Source of the DNA: Legionellaceae bacterium
GTDB lineage: Bacteria; Pseudomonadota; Gammaproteobacteria; Legionellales; Legionellaceae
Direction of reading: 5' to 3'
DNA length: 64,000 bases
NCBI GenBank assembly: GCA_029210085.1
Contig: JARGPP010000021.1
Location: forward strand, 1-64,000
Of the stretch, positions 36,349 through 45,891 are shown one piece after another; positions within the stretch are counted from its first letter, which is position 1, and each line of letters starts with the position of its first letter. A model generated the notes under the pieces. That model was not told the DNA's origin, made no database searches, and saw only the letters and a program-made list of their open reading frames with translations. Both the position numbers and the translations under genes were made by a program.

Positions 36349-37812
36349 CTATGATGAAATAGCATTAAAATAGTTGAAATCCATTAATTTAGCTGCACGT
36401 ACTTCATCAAGTCGCTTGATAGAGCACGTGTGGGGTGCTGTTTTAAGTAATTCAGGCTTATTTTTTGTTTCATCTAAAATAGTTTCCATTGCTGCAATGA
36501 AAGCATCTAGTGTTTGCTTACATTCAGTTTCTGTGGGCTCTATGAGTAAGCATTCAGGGATGAGTAAAGGAAAATAGGTTGTGGGTGCATGAAAGCCATA
36601 ATCTAGTAGACGTTTTCCAATATCTAAGGCTTGTATACCATACTCTTTTTTCTGAGGTGCAAGCGTTAGGATAAATTCGTGACTTGCACGGCGTTTGGGG
36701 TATGCCGCTGTAAAACCAATGCGAGTGAGTTCTTTTAGAAGATAGTTTGCATTGAGTGTTGCATGCTCAGAGACACGTACGAGTCCTTGTTTACCTAATA
36801 AACAAATGTAAAAGTAAGCACGTAATAGAATGCCCGTGTTACCCATGAACGTTGACAACCGACCGATACTTTGTGGGCAGTCATTTAATGTTGCGAGTTG
36901 ATATTGGTGGTCTTTTTTGAGCACGAAAGGCAGAGGCAGAAAAGGGGCAAGACGGGGACTAACAGCAATAGGTCCTGAGCCAGGGCCTCCACCCCCGTGC
37001 GGTGTTGCAAAGGTTTTGTGTAAGTTGAGATGCATCACATCGAACCCCATATCCCCGGGTCGTACTTGGCCTAGAATGGCATTTAAATTAGCACCATCAT
37101 AATAGAGTAAGCCTCCAGCATCATGCACAATGGTCGCAATTTCCTGGATCTCTCGCATAAAAAGCCCGAGTGTCGAAGGATTTGTTAACATAATGCCTGC
37201 GGTTTTTGGGCCAACATGTTCACGCAGTGCTTCAAGATTAATATCACCATCTTTTGCTGTGGGAATTTCAATGACCTTAAAGCCACAGGTGACCGCAGAA
37301 GCGGGGTTTGTGCCATGGGCAGCATCGGGGATCAGTATTTCAACGCGTTCCTTATCACCGTTAGCCTCATGATAAGCTTTTATCATAGCAACGCCTGCAA
37401 ACTCCCCTTGTGCTCCTGCCATGGGAGTGAGTGAGACGGCAGCCATTCCTGTAATTTCAGCCAGATAAGTTTGGAGGTGATAGAGGATATTCAGCGTTCC
37501 TTGATTCATACTGGCAGGTGCAAGCGGGTGAGCATGAAGAAAGCCCGGTTGAGATGCAGCAAGATGTACACCTCGAGGGTTATACTTCATAGTGCAAGAA
37601 CCCAGTGGGTAGAAATGAGTGTCAATTCCAAAGTTCTTTTGTGATAGGCGTGTAAAATGTCGCACCACTTGGAGCTCTGAACATTCAGGCAATTGAGGTG
37701 GCTTTTGTCTGAGTAAAGTGCTCGGGATATCATTATCTAGTGTGGCGTAATCGGGCATTTGTGCATGAGCACAGCGTGCTTTTGTAGATTGTTCGAAAAT
37801 AATATTGCTCAT
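36349..37812 (-). CDS. gcvPB: Glycine dehydrogenase (decarboxylating) subunit 2
   Basis: About 487 aa, the PLP-binding half of split glycine decarboxylase. Visible are [45 protein letters not shown] and the PLP lysine in [22 protein letters not shown] 37812 overlaps the gcvPA stop as ATGA; the frame stays open 69 bp upstream. It releases CO2 and passes aminomethyl to lipoyl-GcvH. It is last in gcvT-H-PA-PB. Confidence 0.96.
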   Translation of the reverse strand: MSNIIFEQSTKARCAHAQMPDYATLDNDIPSTLLRQKPPQLPECSELQVVRHFTRLSQKNFGIDTHFYPLGSCTMKYNPRGVHLAASQPGFLHAHPLAPASMNQGTLNILYHLQTYLAEITGMAAVSLTPMAGAQGEFAGVAMIKAYHEANGDKERVEILIPDAAHGTNPASAVTCGFKVIEIPTAKDGDINLEALREHVGPKTAGIMLTNPSTLGLFMREIQEIATIVHDAGGLLYYDGANLNAILGQVRPGDMGFDVMHLNLHKTFATPHGGGGPGSGPIAVSPRLAPFLPLPFVLKKDHQYQLATLNDCPQSIGRLSTFMGNTGILLRAYFYICLLGKQGLVRVSEHATLNANYLLKELTRIGFTAAYPKRRASHEFILTLAPQKKEYGIQALDIGKRLLDYGFHAPTTYFPLLIPECLLIEPTETECKQTLDAFIAAMETILDETKNKPELLKTAPHTCSIKRLDEVRAAKLMDFNYFNAISS

Positions 37813-39179
37813 GAAGTTGTCTCCGCAAGCGCGTGTTTTAAAGTATACGCGAAATGTTCTATTTCGGCCTCTGTGCGGCATTCGGTTGCACAGACGAGCA
37901 AGGTGTTAGGGTAGTTAGGGTAGTGTGTTTCTGCTGCGAATCCTGCAAGAATTCCTTGCGCTTGTAGTTTTTGTAAAACAGGGTCAACGGGGCCTGGTAG
38001 CTGGATGAGTGCCTCATGAAAGAAAGCATTTGAAAAAACACGTGATACGCCAGCAATTTTCGTGAGTTTACTCACTAACAAGCGCGTATTAAGATGAGAT
38101 TGGTTGGCAACACGCAAGAGGCCTTCAGGGCCTAGTAAGCTCATATGAATGGTCGCTGCTGTGACCAGTAACCCTTGGTTTGTACAAATATTTGAGGTCG
38201 CTTTTCCACGGCGAATATGTTGTTCCCTTGCCTGAAGCGTTAGGGTATAACCGGTGTGTCCATCAACATCTGTTGTTCGTCCGACCAACCGACCTGGCAT
38301 TTGGCGTACATATGCTTGTTTTGTACTAAAAAAACCAACATAAGGACCTCCTCCTGCCATGGGTGAGCCAAGAGGCTGCCCTTCGCCACAGGCGATATCG
38401 ACGCCTTGGTCACCCCAAAGTCCGGGGGGTTTTAATAAACCAAGTGAAATAGGGTTAACACAGGCAATACTGGTGACTTGATGTGTATGAGCCCAATTTG
38501 TTAGTGCATCAACAGGTTCAAGTTGTCCAAAAAAATTAGGTTGAGGAATAATCAGAGCAGTAATAGGTGTATCAGTATGGGCTTCAAGCGACTGAAGGGC
38601 AGTTACGCCAAGTGTTGGGTCCATGGGGAGTGTAATCAGTGTTACATCTTGGTGTTGTAAGATGGTTTCAAGTGTTTCACGGTATAAAGGATGGAGTGTC
38701 TCTGGAACAAGAATATGATGAGGATGCTTTTTTTTATTTAAACGAAGTGCCATCAAAACTGCTTCTGTAAGTGCTGTTGCACCATCGTAGAGTGAGGCAT
38801 TAGCAACATCCATGCCTGTGAGTTCAGCTATCATAGTTTGAAACTCATAGAGTAGTTGGAGTGTGCCTTGGCTCGCTTCAGCTTGATAAGGGGTGTATGC
38901 CGTTAAAAATTCGCCACGTGAGGCAATATCCCATACAACAGCAGGAATATGGTGCTCATAGCTGCCAGCACCTATAAAGCAGGTATTAGATGAGTTCGTA
39001 CTCGCTAAATGTTTAGCGTGTTGAAGTAGACCCATCTCATTTTGACCATCAGGCAGGTGTTGAAAGGCTTTTTGCCTTAATGAGGGGGAAATTTCATCAA
39101 ATAAAGCCTCAATGTTTGGTGCATCAATGGCTTTAAGCATTGCTTGAACATCTTCAGATGTATGAGGGATATAGGGCAT
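37809..39179 (-). CDS. gcvPA: Glycine dehydrogenase (decarboxylating) subunit 1
   Basis: 456 aa, the N-terminal half of P-protein as a separate chain. It has [48 protein letters not shown], the Gly-rich [17 protein letters not shown] and [14 protein letters not shown]. The split form is typical of Firmicutes and also found in Legionella and Coxiella. It follows gcvH by 3 bp and overlaps gcvPB. Confidence 0.96.
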   Translation of the reverse strand: MPYIPHTSEDVQAMLKAIDAPNIEALFDEISPSLRQKAFQHLPDGQNEMGLLQHAKHLASTNSSNTCFIGAGSYEHHIPAVVWDIASRGEFLTAYTPYQAEASQGTLQLLYEFQTMIAELTGMDVANASLYDGATALTEAVLMALRLNKKKHPHHILVPETLHPLYRETLETILQHQDVTLITLPMDPTLGVTALQSLEAHTDTPITALIIPQPNFFGQLEPVDALTNWAHTHQVTSIACVNPISLGLLKPPGLWGDQGVDIACGEGQPLGSPMAGGGPYVGFFSTKQAYVRQMPGRLVGRTTDVDGHTGYTLTLQAREQHIRRGKATSNICTNQGLLVTAATIHMSLLGPEGLLRVANQSHLNTRLLVSKLTKIAGVSRVFSNAFFHEALIQLPGPVDPVLQKLQAQGILAGFAAETHYPNYPNTLLVCATECRTEAEIEHFAYTLKHALAETTS

Positions 39180-39182
39180 GTA

Positions 39183-39551
39183 TTAATGCTCCTCGTGAAT
39201 AATATTTTTGTATTGTAGCTCATCCAATAAATTAGATAATTCGCTTGGATCATTGGCTTCAATTTTTAAAATCCAGCCTTGGCCTTCAGCATCACGGTTA
39301 ATCAGAGCTGGATCTTCTTTGACTTGGTGATTAACGGCAATAATCGTGCCACTGATAGGTGCATAAAAATCAGATGCTGCTTTAACAGATTCAATAACAC
39401 CGAGTTCATCACCGGCCTTTACTGTTTGTCCTTCTTCGGGTAGTTCAATAAAAACGAGATCACCCAATAATGTTTGGGCATGTTCGGTGATACCGACAAG
39501 GATAGGAGTTTCTTCTGTATTGACCCATTCATGGGTTTCTGTAAATTTCAT
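39183..39551 (-). CDS. gcvH: Glycine cleavage system H protein
   Basis: 122 aa, slightly short of E. coli's 129. The lipoyl domain carries ESVKAASDFYAPISG, in which K57 is the lipoylated lysine. The C-terminus is acidic. H protein shuttles the aminomethyl group and electrons between GcvP, GcvT and lipoamide dehydrogenase. It lies 22 bp after gcvT and 3 bp before gcvPA in the same operon. Confidence 0.97.
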   Translation of the reverse strand: MKFTETHEWVNTEETPILVGITEHAQTLLGDLVFIELPEEGQTVKAGDELGVIESVKAASDFYAPISGTIIAVNHQVKEDPALINRDAEGQGWILKIEANDPSELSNLLDELQYKNIIHEEH

Positions 39552-39573
39552 GATAAATTCCTCTTGTTGAATG

Positions 39574-40647
39574 CTATGAGCGCTTCAGAAAGCGTGGTTT
39601 TCCGACTGAAACAGATAATTTTTTACCTCGAATCTCAACTGCTGCATGGTTTTTGACTTCGGTTAAAACACGTGCGATAGCAATTGAATGTTTGAGTGTT
39701 GGAGAATAAGTACCGCTGGTGATAACACCGATGTCTTTATCATCTAGAAAAACAGTTTGCCCAGGTCGCATAATACCGGGTTCTTCAAGTGTTAGGCCTA
39801 CTAATTTATGTTGAATACCTTGTTGCTTTTGAGAAATGAGTGCACTCATGCCTATAAAATCTCGATCGAGAGGTTCCCACTGAATGGTCCAGGAAAGTCC
39901 TGAATTAAGAGGTGTGGTGCTTTCATCCATATCTTGGCCGTAAAGCAGAAGTCCTGCTTCAAGTCTCAATGTGTCACGTGCTGCAAGACCACAAGGCATA
40001 ACTCCTTGCGCTTGTAGTTTGTTCCAGAACGGCTCAATGCTATCTTGGGGCAAAATAATTTCTAAGCCATCTTCACCCGTGTAACCTGTGCGTGCAAAAA
40101 ACCAATCGCCAACATCAACACATTCAAATGGTGCAAGTGTTGAAACAGCGTCAGCTTCAGCAGGTCCAAGTGCTTTTAGTACTTTTGCAATGGCATGAGG
40201 GCCTTGTACGGCAAGCATGGCAAGCTCAGGCCGTTCTTGAAGACCGGTTGCAAAACCCATACTTTTATCTTGAATCCAAGGAAGCACATGTGCTCGGGTT
40301 GCAGCATTTAAAACCAAGCGATAATTATCAGGCGTGCGTTGATAAACAATTAAATCATCTAAAATGCCGCCATGTTCATTACATAAACAGCTATAAAGTG
40401 CACGTCCAACGTGCTCAAGACGGTCTACATCGTTAGTTAATAGTTTACGCAAAAATTGACGCCCACCCGCTCCTAAAATATCAACAACAGTCATGTGAGA
40501 GACGTCAAACATACCTGCATCTGTTCGAACTGCTTCATGTTCTTTGAGTTGAGAGCCATAGTGAAGGGGCATGTTCCAACCATGAAAATCGACCATTTTA
40601 GCACCTGAAGCAAGGTGTGCTGCATGCAGAGGAGTATTTTTAACCAT
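39574..40647 (-). CDS. gcvT: Aminomethyltransferase (glycine cleavage T protein)
   Basis: 357 aa. Motifs: MVDFHGWNMPLHYGSQLKEH, AGMFDVSHMT, the folate site RTGYTGEDGLEI and RDTLRLEAGLLLYGQDMDE. It transfers the methylene unit to tetrahydrofolate and releases ammonia. It is the first gene of the gcv operon. A good promoter lies just upstream and the leader is only about 30-35 bases, leaving no room for a glycine riboswitch. Confidence 0.97.
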   Translation of the reverse strand: MVKNTPLHAAHLASGAKMVDFHGWNMPLHYGSQLKEHEAVRTDAGMFDVSHMTVVDILGAGGRQFLRKLLTNDVDRLEHVGRALYSCLCNEHGGILDDLIVYQRTPDNYRLVLNAATRAHVLPWIQDKSMGFATGLQERPELAMLAVQGPHAIAKVLKALGPAEADAVSTLAPFECVDVGDWFFARTGYTGEDGLEIILPQDSIEPFWNKLQAQGVMPCGLAARDTLRLEAGLLLYGQDMDESTTPLNSGLSWTIQWEPLDRDFIGMSALISQKQQGIQHKLVGLTLEEPGIMRPGQTVFLDDKDIGVITSGTYSPTLKHSIAIARVLTEVKNHAAVEIRGKKLSVSVGKPRFLKRS

Positions 40648-40686
40648 GATTGCCCTATTAATTTTATTATTTTAAAAGGATTTTTG

Positions 40687-40714
40687 ATTATACCCAGATG
40701 GTTTATATGAGCAA
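40687..40714 (-). promoter_or_regulatory. Promoter of the gcv operon
   Basis: On the minus strand TTGCTC (40709-40714) and a perfect TATAAT (40687-40692) are 16 bp apart. The expected start of transcription is near 40680, about 33 bp before the gcvT ATG. The promoter lies between gcvT and the preceding unknown gene. Confidence 0.75.
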
Positions 40715-40732
40715 GGTGTTTGCGGGAGAAGC

Positions 40733-41458
40733 TTAGGCTTCGTTTGGTGTTTGGCTGTTATTTTCTTTTGTGCTTATATTATTATATTGTTGTTCAATTG
40801 TGCTGGCCTGTAGCGGAGTTCCTGATTTTTTTTGAGTTATATCTGCTTGGGCGAGGTCAAGGTTGAGTGCATTATGTGAGGGTGTTTTTGTGTGGTCATA
40901 TTGTACAGGTTTAGCGGGTTTACCACAGAAAGTTGTTTTAATCCATTCGCAGAGTTTGGCTAAGTAAGAGGTTGATTTTGATGTTTTCCCATGGCTTTCA
41001 ATGAGAGATAGGCCTCGGCTCTCGGCTTCTGCTTTAGTGGTGAGCATATTTTTTAGAGAGATGCCTTGTTGAGGGTTTTTGCTAAATGCCTCACATCGCC
41101 CAGTGGAAGCAATATTGAATTTTCCTTCGTGTGCGGTTATTTCATCTATTGCGTCTTTGGCATCAAGCATTGCAATGTAACCTTTGTATTCTTGTCTGAA
41201 GTTAAATCTTTCATTTTTTAAATTAATTAAATCCATTGATCTTTGTATGAACTCAGTTCCTTCCATCCCTGATGCTTCGAGAGCAGCCTCTTGTTCTTTC
41301 ATGAATGTTTCGAATTCATCTTCGCCCATTCCAATGGCTTCTTCTCTATTAATATTTACTTCGAGAAGGCGCTCTGATAAGCCTTCAAAACCTTTGGTTG
41401 TCTCAGTGCCTACATGATTTGGTATTTTTGAATCGGGCATACCCGTTAATTTGACCAT
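40733..41458 (-). CDS. Unknown polar protein, candidate secreted effector
   Basis: 241 aa, family not recognised. It is soluble and acidic in the first 110 residues (EEAIGMGEDEFETFMKEQEA), with helical spacing, then a basic patch around KTSKSTSYLAKLCEWIKTTF. The last 50 residues are polar and low in complexity (Gln, Asn, Thr, Ser), ending ENNSQTPNEA. It has no signal peptide, membrane span or motif I know. A flexible polar C-terminus is a feature of many Dot/Icm substrates, but this is only suggestive. It is monocistronic, upstream of the gcv promoter. Confidence 0.65.
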   Translation of the reverse strand: MVKLTGMPDSKIPNHVGTETTKGFEGLSERLLEVNINREEAIGMGEDEFETFMKEQEAALEASGMEGTEFIQRSMDLINLKNERFNFRQEYKGYIAMLDAKDAIDEITAHEGKFNIASTGRCEAFSKNPQQGISLKNMLTTKAEAESRGLSLIESHGKTSKSTSYLAKLCEWIKTTFCGKPAKPVQYDHTKTPSHNALNLDLAQADITQKKSGTPLQASTIEQQYNNISTKENNSQTPNEA

Positions 41459-41612
41459 GCTTTACCTATGTGGCTGTTTTTTTATATTGTTCAGGTAAGT
41501 ATAGTTAATGAATAGAATTTTTGTTGATAAAGTAGTGGGTTGCTTTATCCCTAATGGAAAGCGCGGTAAAATCAATCTGTTACTTTATTTTTTAAGCAAA
41601 AGGGGTTTTTGC

Positions 41613-43361
41613 GTGGGCAAACGTCGCATTTACAATACAAATCGTGATCCAATTAGCCGGTTTATTAATGGCTGGGATTTGCTATTGCTTGTGCTCTTGA
41701 TCTTTGGCTTGTTTTTTTTAGGGCGTGCAGGGCAACAAATGGCAACCCCTTATGCGCTTGGGCAGCCACTACCCATATCACTTGAGCCGACAGCCTTGCC
41801 GTTTTATGCCCTTAGAACGGTACTAAGAATGTTTATAGCGCTTGGTTTTTCGCTATTGTTTACTTTTGTGATTGGCACGCTGGCTGCAAAAAATAAACGT
41901 GCTGAACGTGTGATTATTCCACTGATTGATGTCTTTCAATCAGTGCCTGTATTGAGTTTTTTGGCCATTACGGTCACAGGATTTATTCATTTATTTCCAG
42001 GTAGTTTATTAGGGCCTGAATGTGCTTCTATTTTTGTCATTTTTACCTCGCAGGTTTGGAATATTACTTTAAGTTTTTATCAGTCGGTTAAAACAATTCC
42101 ACCTGATTTTCGTGAGGTGGCTTCTATGTTTCAATTATCTGCTTGGCAGCGTTTTTGGAAGATCGAAGTGCCCTGTTCACTTTCAGGTCTTTTATGGAAC
42201 ATGATGATGTCAATGTCAGCAAGTTGGTTCTTTGTTGTGCTATCTGAGGCTATCTCTGTTTCGCATCAAGATATTCGTCTACCAGGTGTTGGATCATATA
42301 TTGCACTTGCGATTGAAAGGGGCAATCTAGAAGCCATTGGTTATGCCATTTTAACGATGGTTATGGTTATTTTCCTTTATGATCAAATGCTTTTTAGACC
42401 TCTCATTGCTTGGTCTGAAAAATTTAAATTAGATGCCGCTCCTGATGATGAGCCTTATGAATCATGGTTTCTTGACTGGTTGCGTAAAAGTCATTTGGTT
42501 GAGTATGTCAGCTTTGGTCTTGCCTGGATAAAAGATAAAGTGATTAATGTGTCTTGGTTTTCGCATCAAAAATTGTTTGCTATATCAAGAGATGAAGCGC
42601 CTAAATCACATAGAGCAATTGATTGGCTTTGGAATAGTGTGGTATGTGTGGTGTTTCTCTGGTCAGCATATGCACTTTTTGAATTTATTTCACCGACAAT
42701 CAGCATTGATAATGTCCGACATGTAGCGTTATTGGGAATGGCGACCGCATTGCGCGTGATTATTTTAATTGTTTTAAGTTCACTGCTTTGGATTCCTGTT
42801 GGTGTATGGGTTGGACTTAGACCGCGTTGGGTTCAAAAAATACAGCCCTTAATTCAGCTTGCAGCAGCCTTTCCTGCTAATTTATTTTATCCTTTGTTTG
42901 TGATTGCGATTGTACGCTTTCATTTGAACGTTCAAATTTGGGTGACACCTCTGATGATTCTAGGTACTCAGTGGTATATTTTGTTTAATGTGATTGCAGG
43001 GGCTTCCATGATTCCTCGAGATCTTAATTTGGTTGCCGCTAATTTTGGTGTGTGTGGTTGGCAGTGGTGGCGTAAACTGGTTTTGCCCGCTATTTTTCCT
43101 TTTTATATTACAGGGGCTATCACAGCGGCCGGGGGTGCATGGAATGCGAGTATTGTGGCAGAGTGGGTCAGCTGGGGTGGCACAACACTTCGTGCTACAG
43201 GACTTGGTGAATATATTCAGTCCAATACGTTTGCGGGCAATTTTCCTCAGATTGCTTTAGGAACAGCGATGATGTGTGTTTATGTTTTACTTTTTAATCA
43301 AGTGCTCTGGCGTCCTTTGTATCGTCTTGCTGAGGCGCGTTTTCAACTTAATAGAGGCTGA
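41613..43361 (+). CDS. Fused double-permease of a NitT/TauT-type ABC transporter
   Basis: About 582 aa. Two binding-protein-dependent permease domains are fused: the first (about 60-280) has EAA-loop-like FREVASMFQLSAWQRFWKIEVP, the second (about 370-580) has MIPRDLNLVAANFGVCGWQWWRKLVLP. I favour GTG 41613 (VGKRRIYNTNRDP) preceded by AAGGGG at seven bases; ATG 41508 would add 35 residues, with a poor ribosome-binding site. The partner ATPase starts two bases later. No periplasmic binding protein is encoded beside it. The substrate (taurine, nitrate or sulfonate-like in relatives) is unknown. Confidence 0.87.
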   Translation: MGKRRIYNTNRDPISRFINGWDLLLLVLLIFGLFFLGRAGQQMATPYALGQPLPISLEPTALPFYALRTVLRMFIALGFSLLFTFVIGTLAAKNKRAERVIIPLIDVFQSVPVLSFLAITVTGFIHLFPGSLLGPECASIFVIFTSQVWNITLSFYQSVKTIPPDFREVASMFQLSAWQRFWKIEVPCSLSGLLWNMMMSMSASWFFVVLSEAISVSHQDIRLPGVGSYIALAIERGNLEAIGYAILTMVMVIFLYDQMLFRPLIAWSEKFKLDAAPDDEPYESWFLDWLRKSHLVEYVSFGLAWIKDKVINVSWFSHQKLFAISRDEAPKSHRAIDWLWNSVVCVVFLWSAYALFEFISPTISIDNVRHVALLGMATALRVIILIVLSSLLWIPVGVWVGLRPRWVQKIQPLIQLAAAFPANLFYPLFVIAIVRFHLNVQIWVTPLMILGTQWYILFNVIAGASMIPRDLNLVAANFGVCGWQWWRKLVLPAIFPFYITGAITAAGGAWNASIVAEWVSWGGTTLRATGLGEYIQSNTFAGNFPQIALGTAMMCVYVLLFNQVLWRPLYRLAEARFQLNRG

Positions 43362-43362
43362 T

Positions 43363-44655
43363 ATGTCAGAAACCATCATTTCACTTGACCACGTACGTAA
43401 AGCATATAAAAAATCCGCTGGGCAAGAATTGCTGGTTCTTGAAGACATCAGTTTTTCCCTCAAAAAGGGAGAAATTGTAGCGCTCTTAGGGAAATCAGGT
43501 TCTGGCAAATCAACTTTATTACGTATTATGGCGGGCCTTATCTCTCCGACGAAAGGGCGTGTTCGTTATCGAGGTGATTGGATTCGTGGTCCTGTGTCTG
43601 GTGTTGCCATGGTTTTCCAATCATTTGCTTTAATGCCGTGGTTGACTGTTCTTGAAAATGTTGAACTTGGTCTGGAAGCTGCTGGTATAAGCCGAGAAAT
43701 TCGAAGAAAAAGGGCCATTGAAGCAATTGATATTATTGGGTTAGACGGGTTTGAGTCAGCTTACCCGCGTGAGTTATCAGGTGGAATGTGCCAACGTGTT
43801 GGATTTGCACGTGCTTTGGTCGTGAATCCTGATGTGCTTTTAATGGATGAGCCTTTTTCAGCGCTTGATGTGCTCACAGCTGAAAACTTGAAATCAGATT
43901 TGTTAGAGCTCTGGCGTGAGAAAAAAACCAATACCAATGCGATGTTGTTGGTTACTCATAATATTGAAGAAGCAGTTACACTGGCAGACAGGATTATTAT
44001 TTTGGGCAGTGATCCGGGATTTGTGCGCGCTGATTTACACTTAAAAGACTTATCATCACGTGATTTAGATAGGCCTGAGTGTCGCGCATTCGTTGATAGA
44101 ATCTATATGTTGATGACAACAGGTGCTGATGGCAAGGCAAAACATGCTGCTCGTGAGCGTCAAATTGGTTTGGGCTACCGCTTGCCACAGGTGGAGCCCT
44201 CTGAGTTATCTGGTTTAATTGAAACCATGAAGGCGTTTGAAGCCAAAGTTGACTTGCCCGAGCTTGCTGATGAAATTATGATGCAAGTCGATGATTTGTT
44301 CCCTATTTTGGAGACATTAGAAGTTTTAGGTTTTGCACAAATTTCATCAGGTGATATTCATCTGACTGCATTAGGGCAACAATTTTCAGAAGCTGATTTG
44401 CAAGCACGAAAACATCTGTTTGCAGAGCAGCTACTTGCAACTATTCCACTTGCGCGTCATATCCGATATGTTTTGGATGAAAAATCTAAGCATCGTGTGT
44501 CGGATGAGCGATTTTTGACAAAACTTGAAGACTATTTTAGTGATAAAGAAGCTGAGCGTGTGCTAAGAACCATGATTGATTGGGGGCGTTATGCTGAGCT
44601 TTTTGCTTATGACTTTAATTCAGGCATGTTAAGTCTTGAAGACCCAGGGCCTTAA
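43363..44655 (+). CDS. NitT/TauT-type ABC ATPase with AAA-associated C-terminal domain
   Basis: 430 aa. The ATPase domain (1 to about 250) has Walker A GKSGSGKST, signature LSGGMCQRVGFARAL and Walker B VLLMDEPFSALD. A C-terminal extension of about 150 residues (LPELADEIMMQVDDLFPILETLEVLGFA, ending RTMIDWGRYAELFAYD) matches the AAA-associated domain found on ATPases of fused-permease systems. ATG 43363 is 2 bp past the permease stop; the frame is open further upstream. Both genes form one importer or exporter unit. Confidence 0.9.
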   Translation: MSETIISLDHVRKAYKKSAGQELLVLEDISFSLKKGEIVALLGKSGSGKSTLLRIMAGLISPTKGRVRYRGDWIRGPVSGVAMVFQSFALMPWLTVLENVELGLEAAGISREIRRKRAIEAIDIIGLDGFESAYPRELSGGMCQRVGFARALVVNPDVLLMDEPFSALDVLTAENLKSDLLELWREKKTNTNAMLLVTHNIEEAVTLADRIIILGSDPGFVRADLHLKDLSSRDLDRPECRAFVDRIYMLMTTGADGKAKHAARERQIGLGYRLPQVEPSELSGLIETMKAFEAKVDLPELADEIMMQVDDLFPILETLEVLGFAQISSGDIHLTALGQQFSEADLQARKHLFAEQLLATIPLARHIRYVLDEKSKHRVSDERFLTKLEDYFSDKEAERVLRTMIDWGRYAELFAYDFNSGMLSLEDPGP

Positions 44656-44854
44656 GTGTTTTTTAACTTAATTTGCTGTATCGAATGATTGAATACTGCT
44701 TTCATAAAATAATCGTTTATTTGTGTTTTTTTTGTAAATAATTTAACCTAACTTAGTATTGTTGATAAAAATGCCAACGATTAAGTAAGATAGTGTCTGG
44801 CATGGAGCGCTCTTGATGGTTTGATTAGATGGTTTGATAGACTTGGAGCCTGGT

Positions 44855-45835
44855 ATGTCTTTTTTCTTAGTAAGGTTCTTTCGGCAATTAATTTTTTTAA
44901 GCATACTGCTGATATGCTTTCCTGTTGAGAGTTTAACGATTTATGGGCACCGTGGTGCGCGCGGTCTTGCTCCTGAAAACACGTTGCCAGGGTTTCAAGT
45001 CGCGCTTAATCATCATGTCGATTATGTCGATGTTGATATTGTGATGACTCAAGATGGTATTTTGGTCGCACATCATGACTTAACTTTAAATCCAGATGTC
45101 ACACGAGATGCAAAAGAGAACTGGGTTGAAAATAAAGATATCGCGATAAAAGATCTCACACTTCAACAGTTACAAACGTATGATGTAGGTCGCATTAGAC
45201 CTCGGACTTATTATGCATCGATATTTTCATTACAAGAGCCCAAAGACCATACTTTTATTCCAACACTTCAGGAAGTGATTCGTGAGGTGAAAACATCAGC
45301 CAATTATCCGGTAGGATTTCAAATTGAAATTAAAACGGATCCAACGCAGCCGATGTTCAGTTCATTGCCCGAAAAGATTGTTATCGCACTTGATAAAGTC
45401 ATTCGAGAAGAGGGTATTTCGGGTCGGACAAAAGTACAAGCTTATGATTGGCGGTGCTTATTATTATTGCAGCAGTTGAATCCGCAAATAGAAACGGCCT
45501 ATTTGACCGATTTAGAGCATGAAAAAGTATTACGGCATGCTGACTTTGCCATTGCGGGTCAATGGACTGCGGGTTATTTATTAAAAGATTACCATGACTT
45601 TATTCCTGAAATGATAAAAGCTTTAGGCGGTACATGGTGGGATGCGGAAGATATTGAGTTGACACCAGCGCAATTTGAAAAAGCGCATCAGTTAGGTTTA
45701 AAAGTTGCAACTTGGTCTAATGCTGAACGAACAGGAAAGGATGTTGATATATCTTTGCTTAAAAAACTATTGATGATGCAGGTTGATGGTATTATTACGG
45801 ACAGACCTGATGTTGTGAGAGCTTTAGTCCATTAG
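44855..45835 (+). CDS. Periplasmic glycerophosphodiester phosphodiesterase
   Basis: About 326 aa. A signal peptide or anchor (FFLVRFFRQLIFLSILLICFPVES) precedes the GDPD domain, which shows YGHRGARGLAPENTLPGF, the metal ligands in DVDIVMTQDGILVAHHD, QIEIKTDP and the C-terminal VDGIITDRPD. It cleaves glycerophosphodiesters to glycerol 3-phosphate and an alcohol, feeding carbon and phosphate. ATG 44855 has GGAG ten bases upstream; ATG 44834 is possible. It is monocistronic. Confidence 0.93.
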   Translation: MSFFLVRFFRQLIFLSILLICFPVESLTIYGHRGARGLAPENTLPGFQVALNHHVDYVDVDIVMTQDGILVAHHDLTLNPDVTRDAKENWVENKDIAIKDLTLQQLQTYDVGRIRPRTYYASIFSLQEPKDHTFIPTLQEVIREVKTSANYPVGFQIEIKTDPTQPMFSSLPEKIVIALDKVIREEGISGRTKVQAYDWRCLLLLQQLNPQIETAYLTDLEHEKVLRHADFAIAGQWTAGYLLKDYHDFIPEMIKALGGTWWDAEDIELTPAQFEKAHQLGLKVATWSNAERTGKDVDISLLKKLLMMQVDGIITDRPDVVRALVH

Positions 45836-45891
45836 CTACTGTTTGAGTTGCATTTTGTTGCGCGATAATGGTGAATGCTTTGTATTGTGAG

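Noticed and set aside
36299-36349. ATAACT...AGTTAT hairpin as gcvPB terminator
   Set aside because: The stem is six AT-rich base pairs and no U-tract follows on the minus strand.
40648-40732. Possible glycine riboswitch before gcvT
   Set aside because: The promoter places the start of the transcript about 33 bp from the ATG, which leaves no space for an aptamer, and no aptamer-like pairing was seen.
41508-41612. 35-residue N-terminal extension of the fused permease
   Set aside because: The upstream ATG has a weak ribosome-binding site and the extension does not look like a permease start, while GTG 41613 has AAGGGG at good spacing. Not excluded.
44640-44675. TTAAGT...ACTTAA hairpin after the ABC ATPase gene
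   Set aside because: Only a six-base AT-rich stem with a T-rich loop and no clear T-run behind it; too weak for a terminator call.
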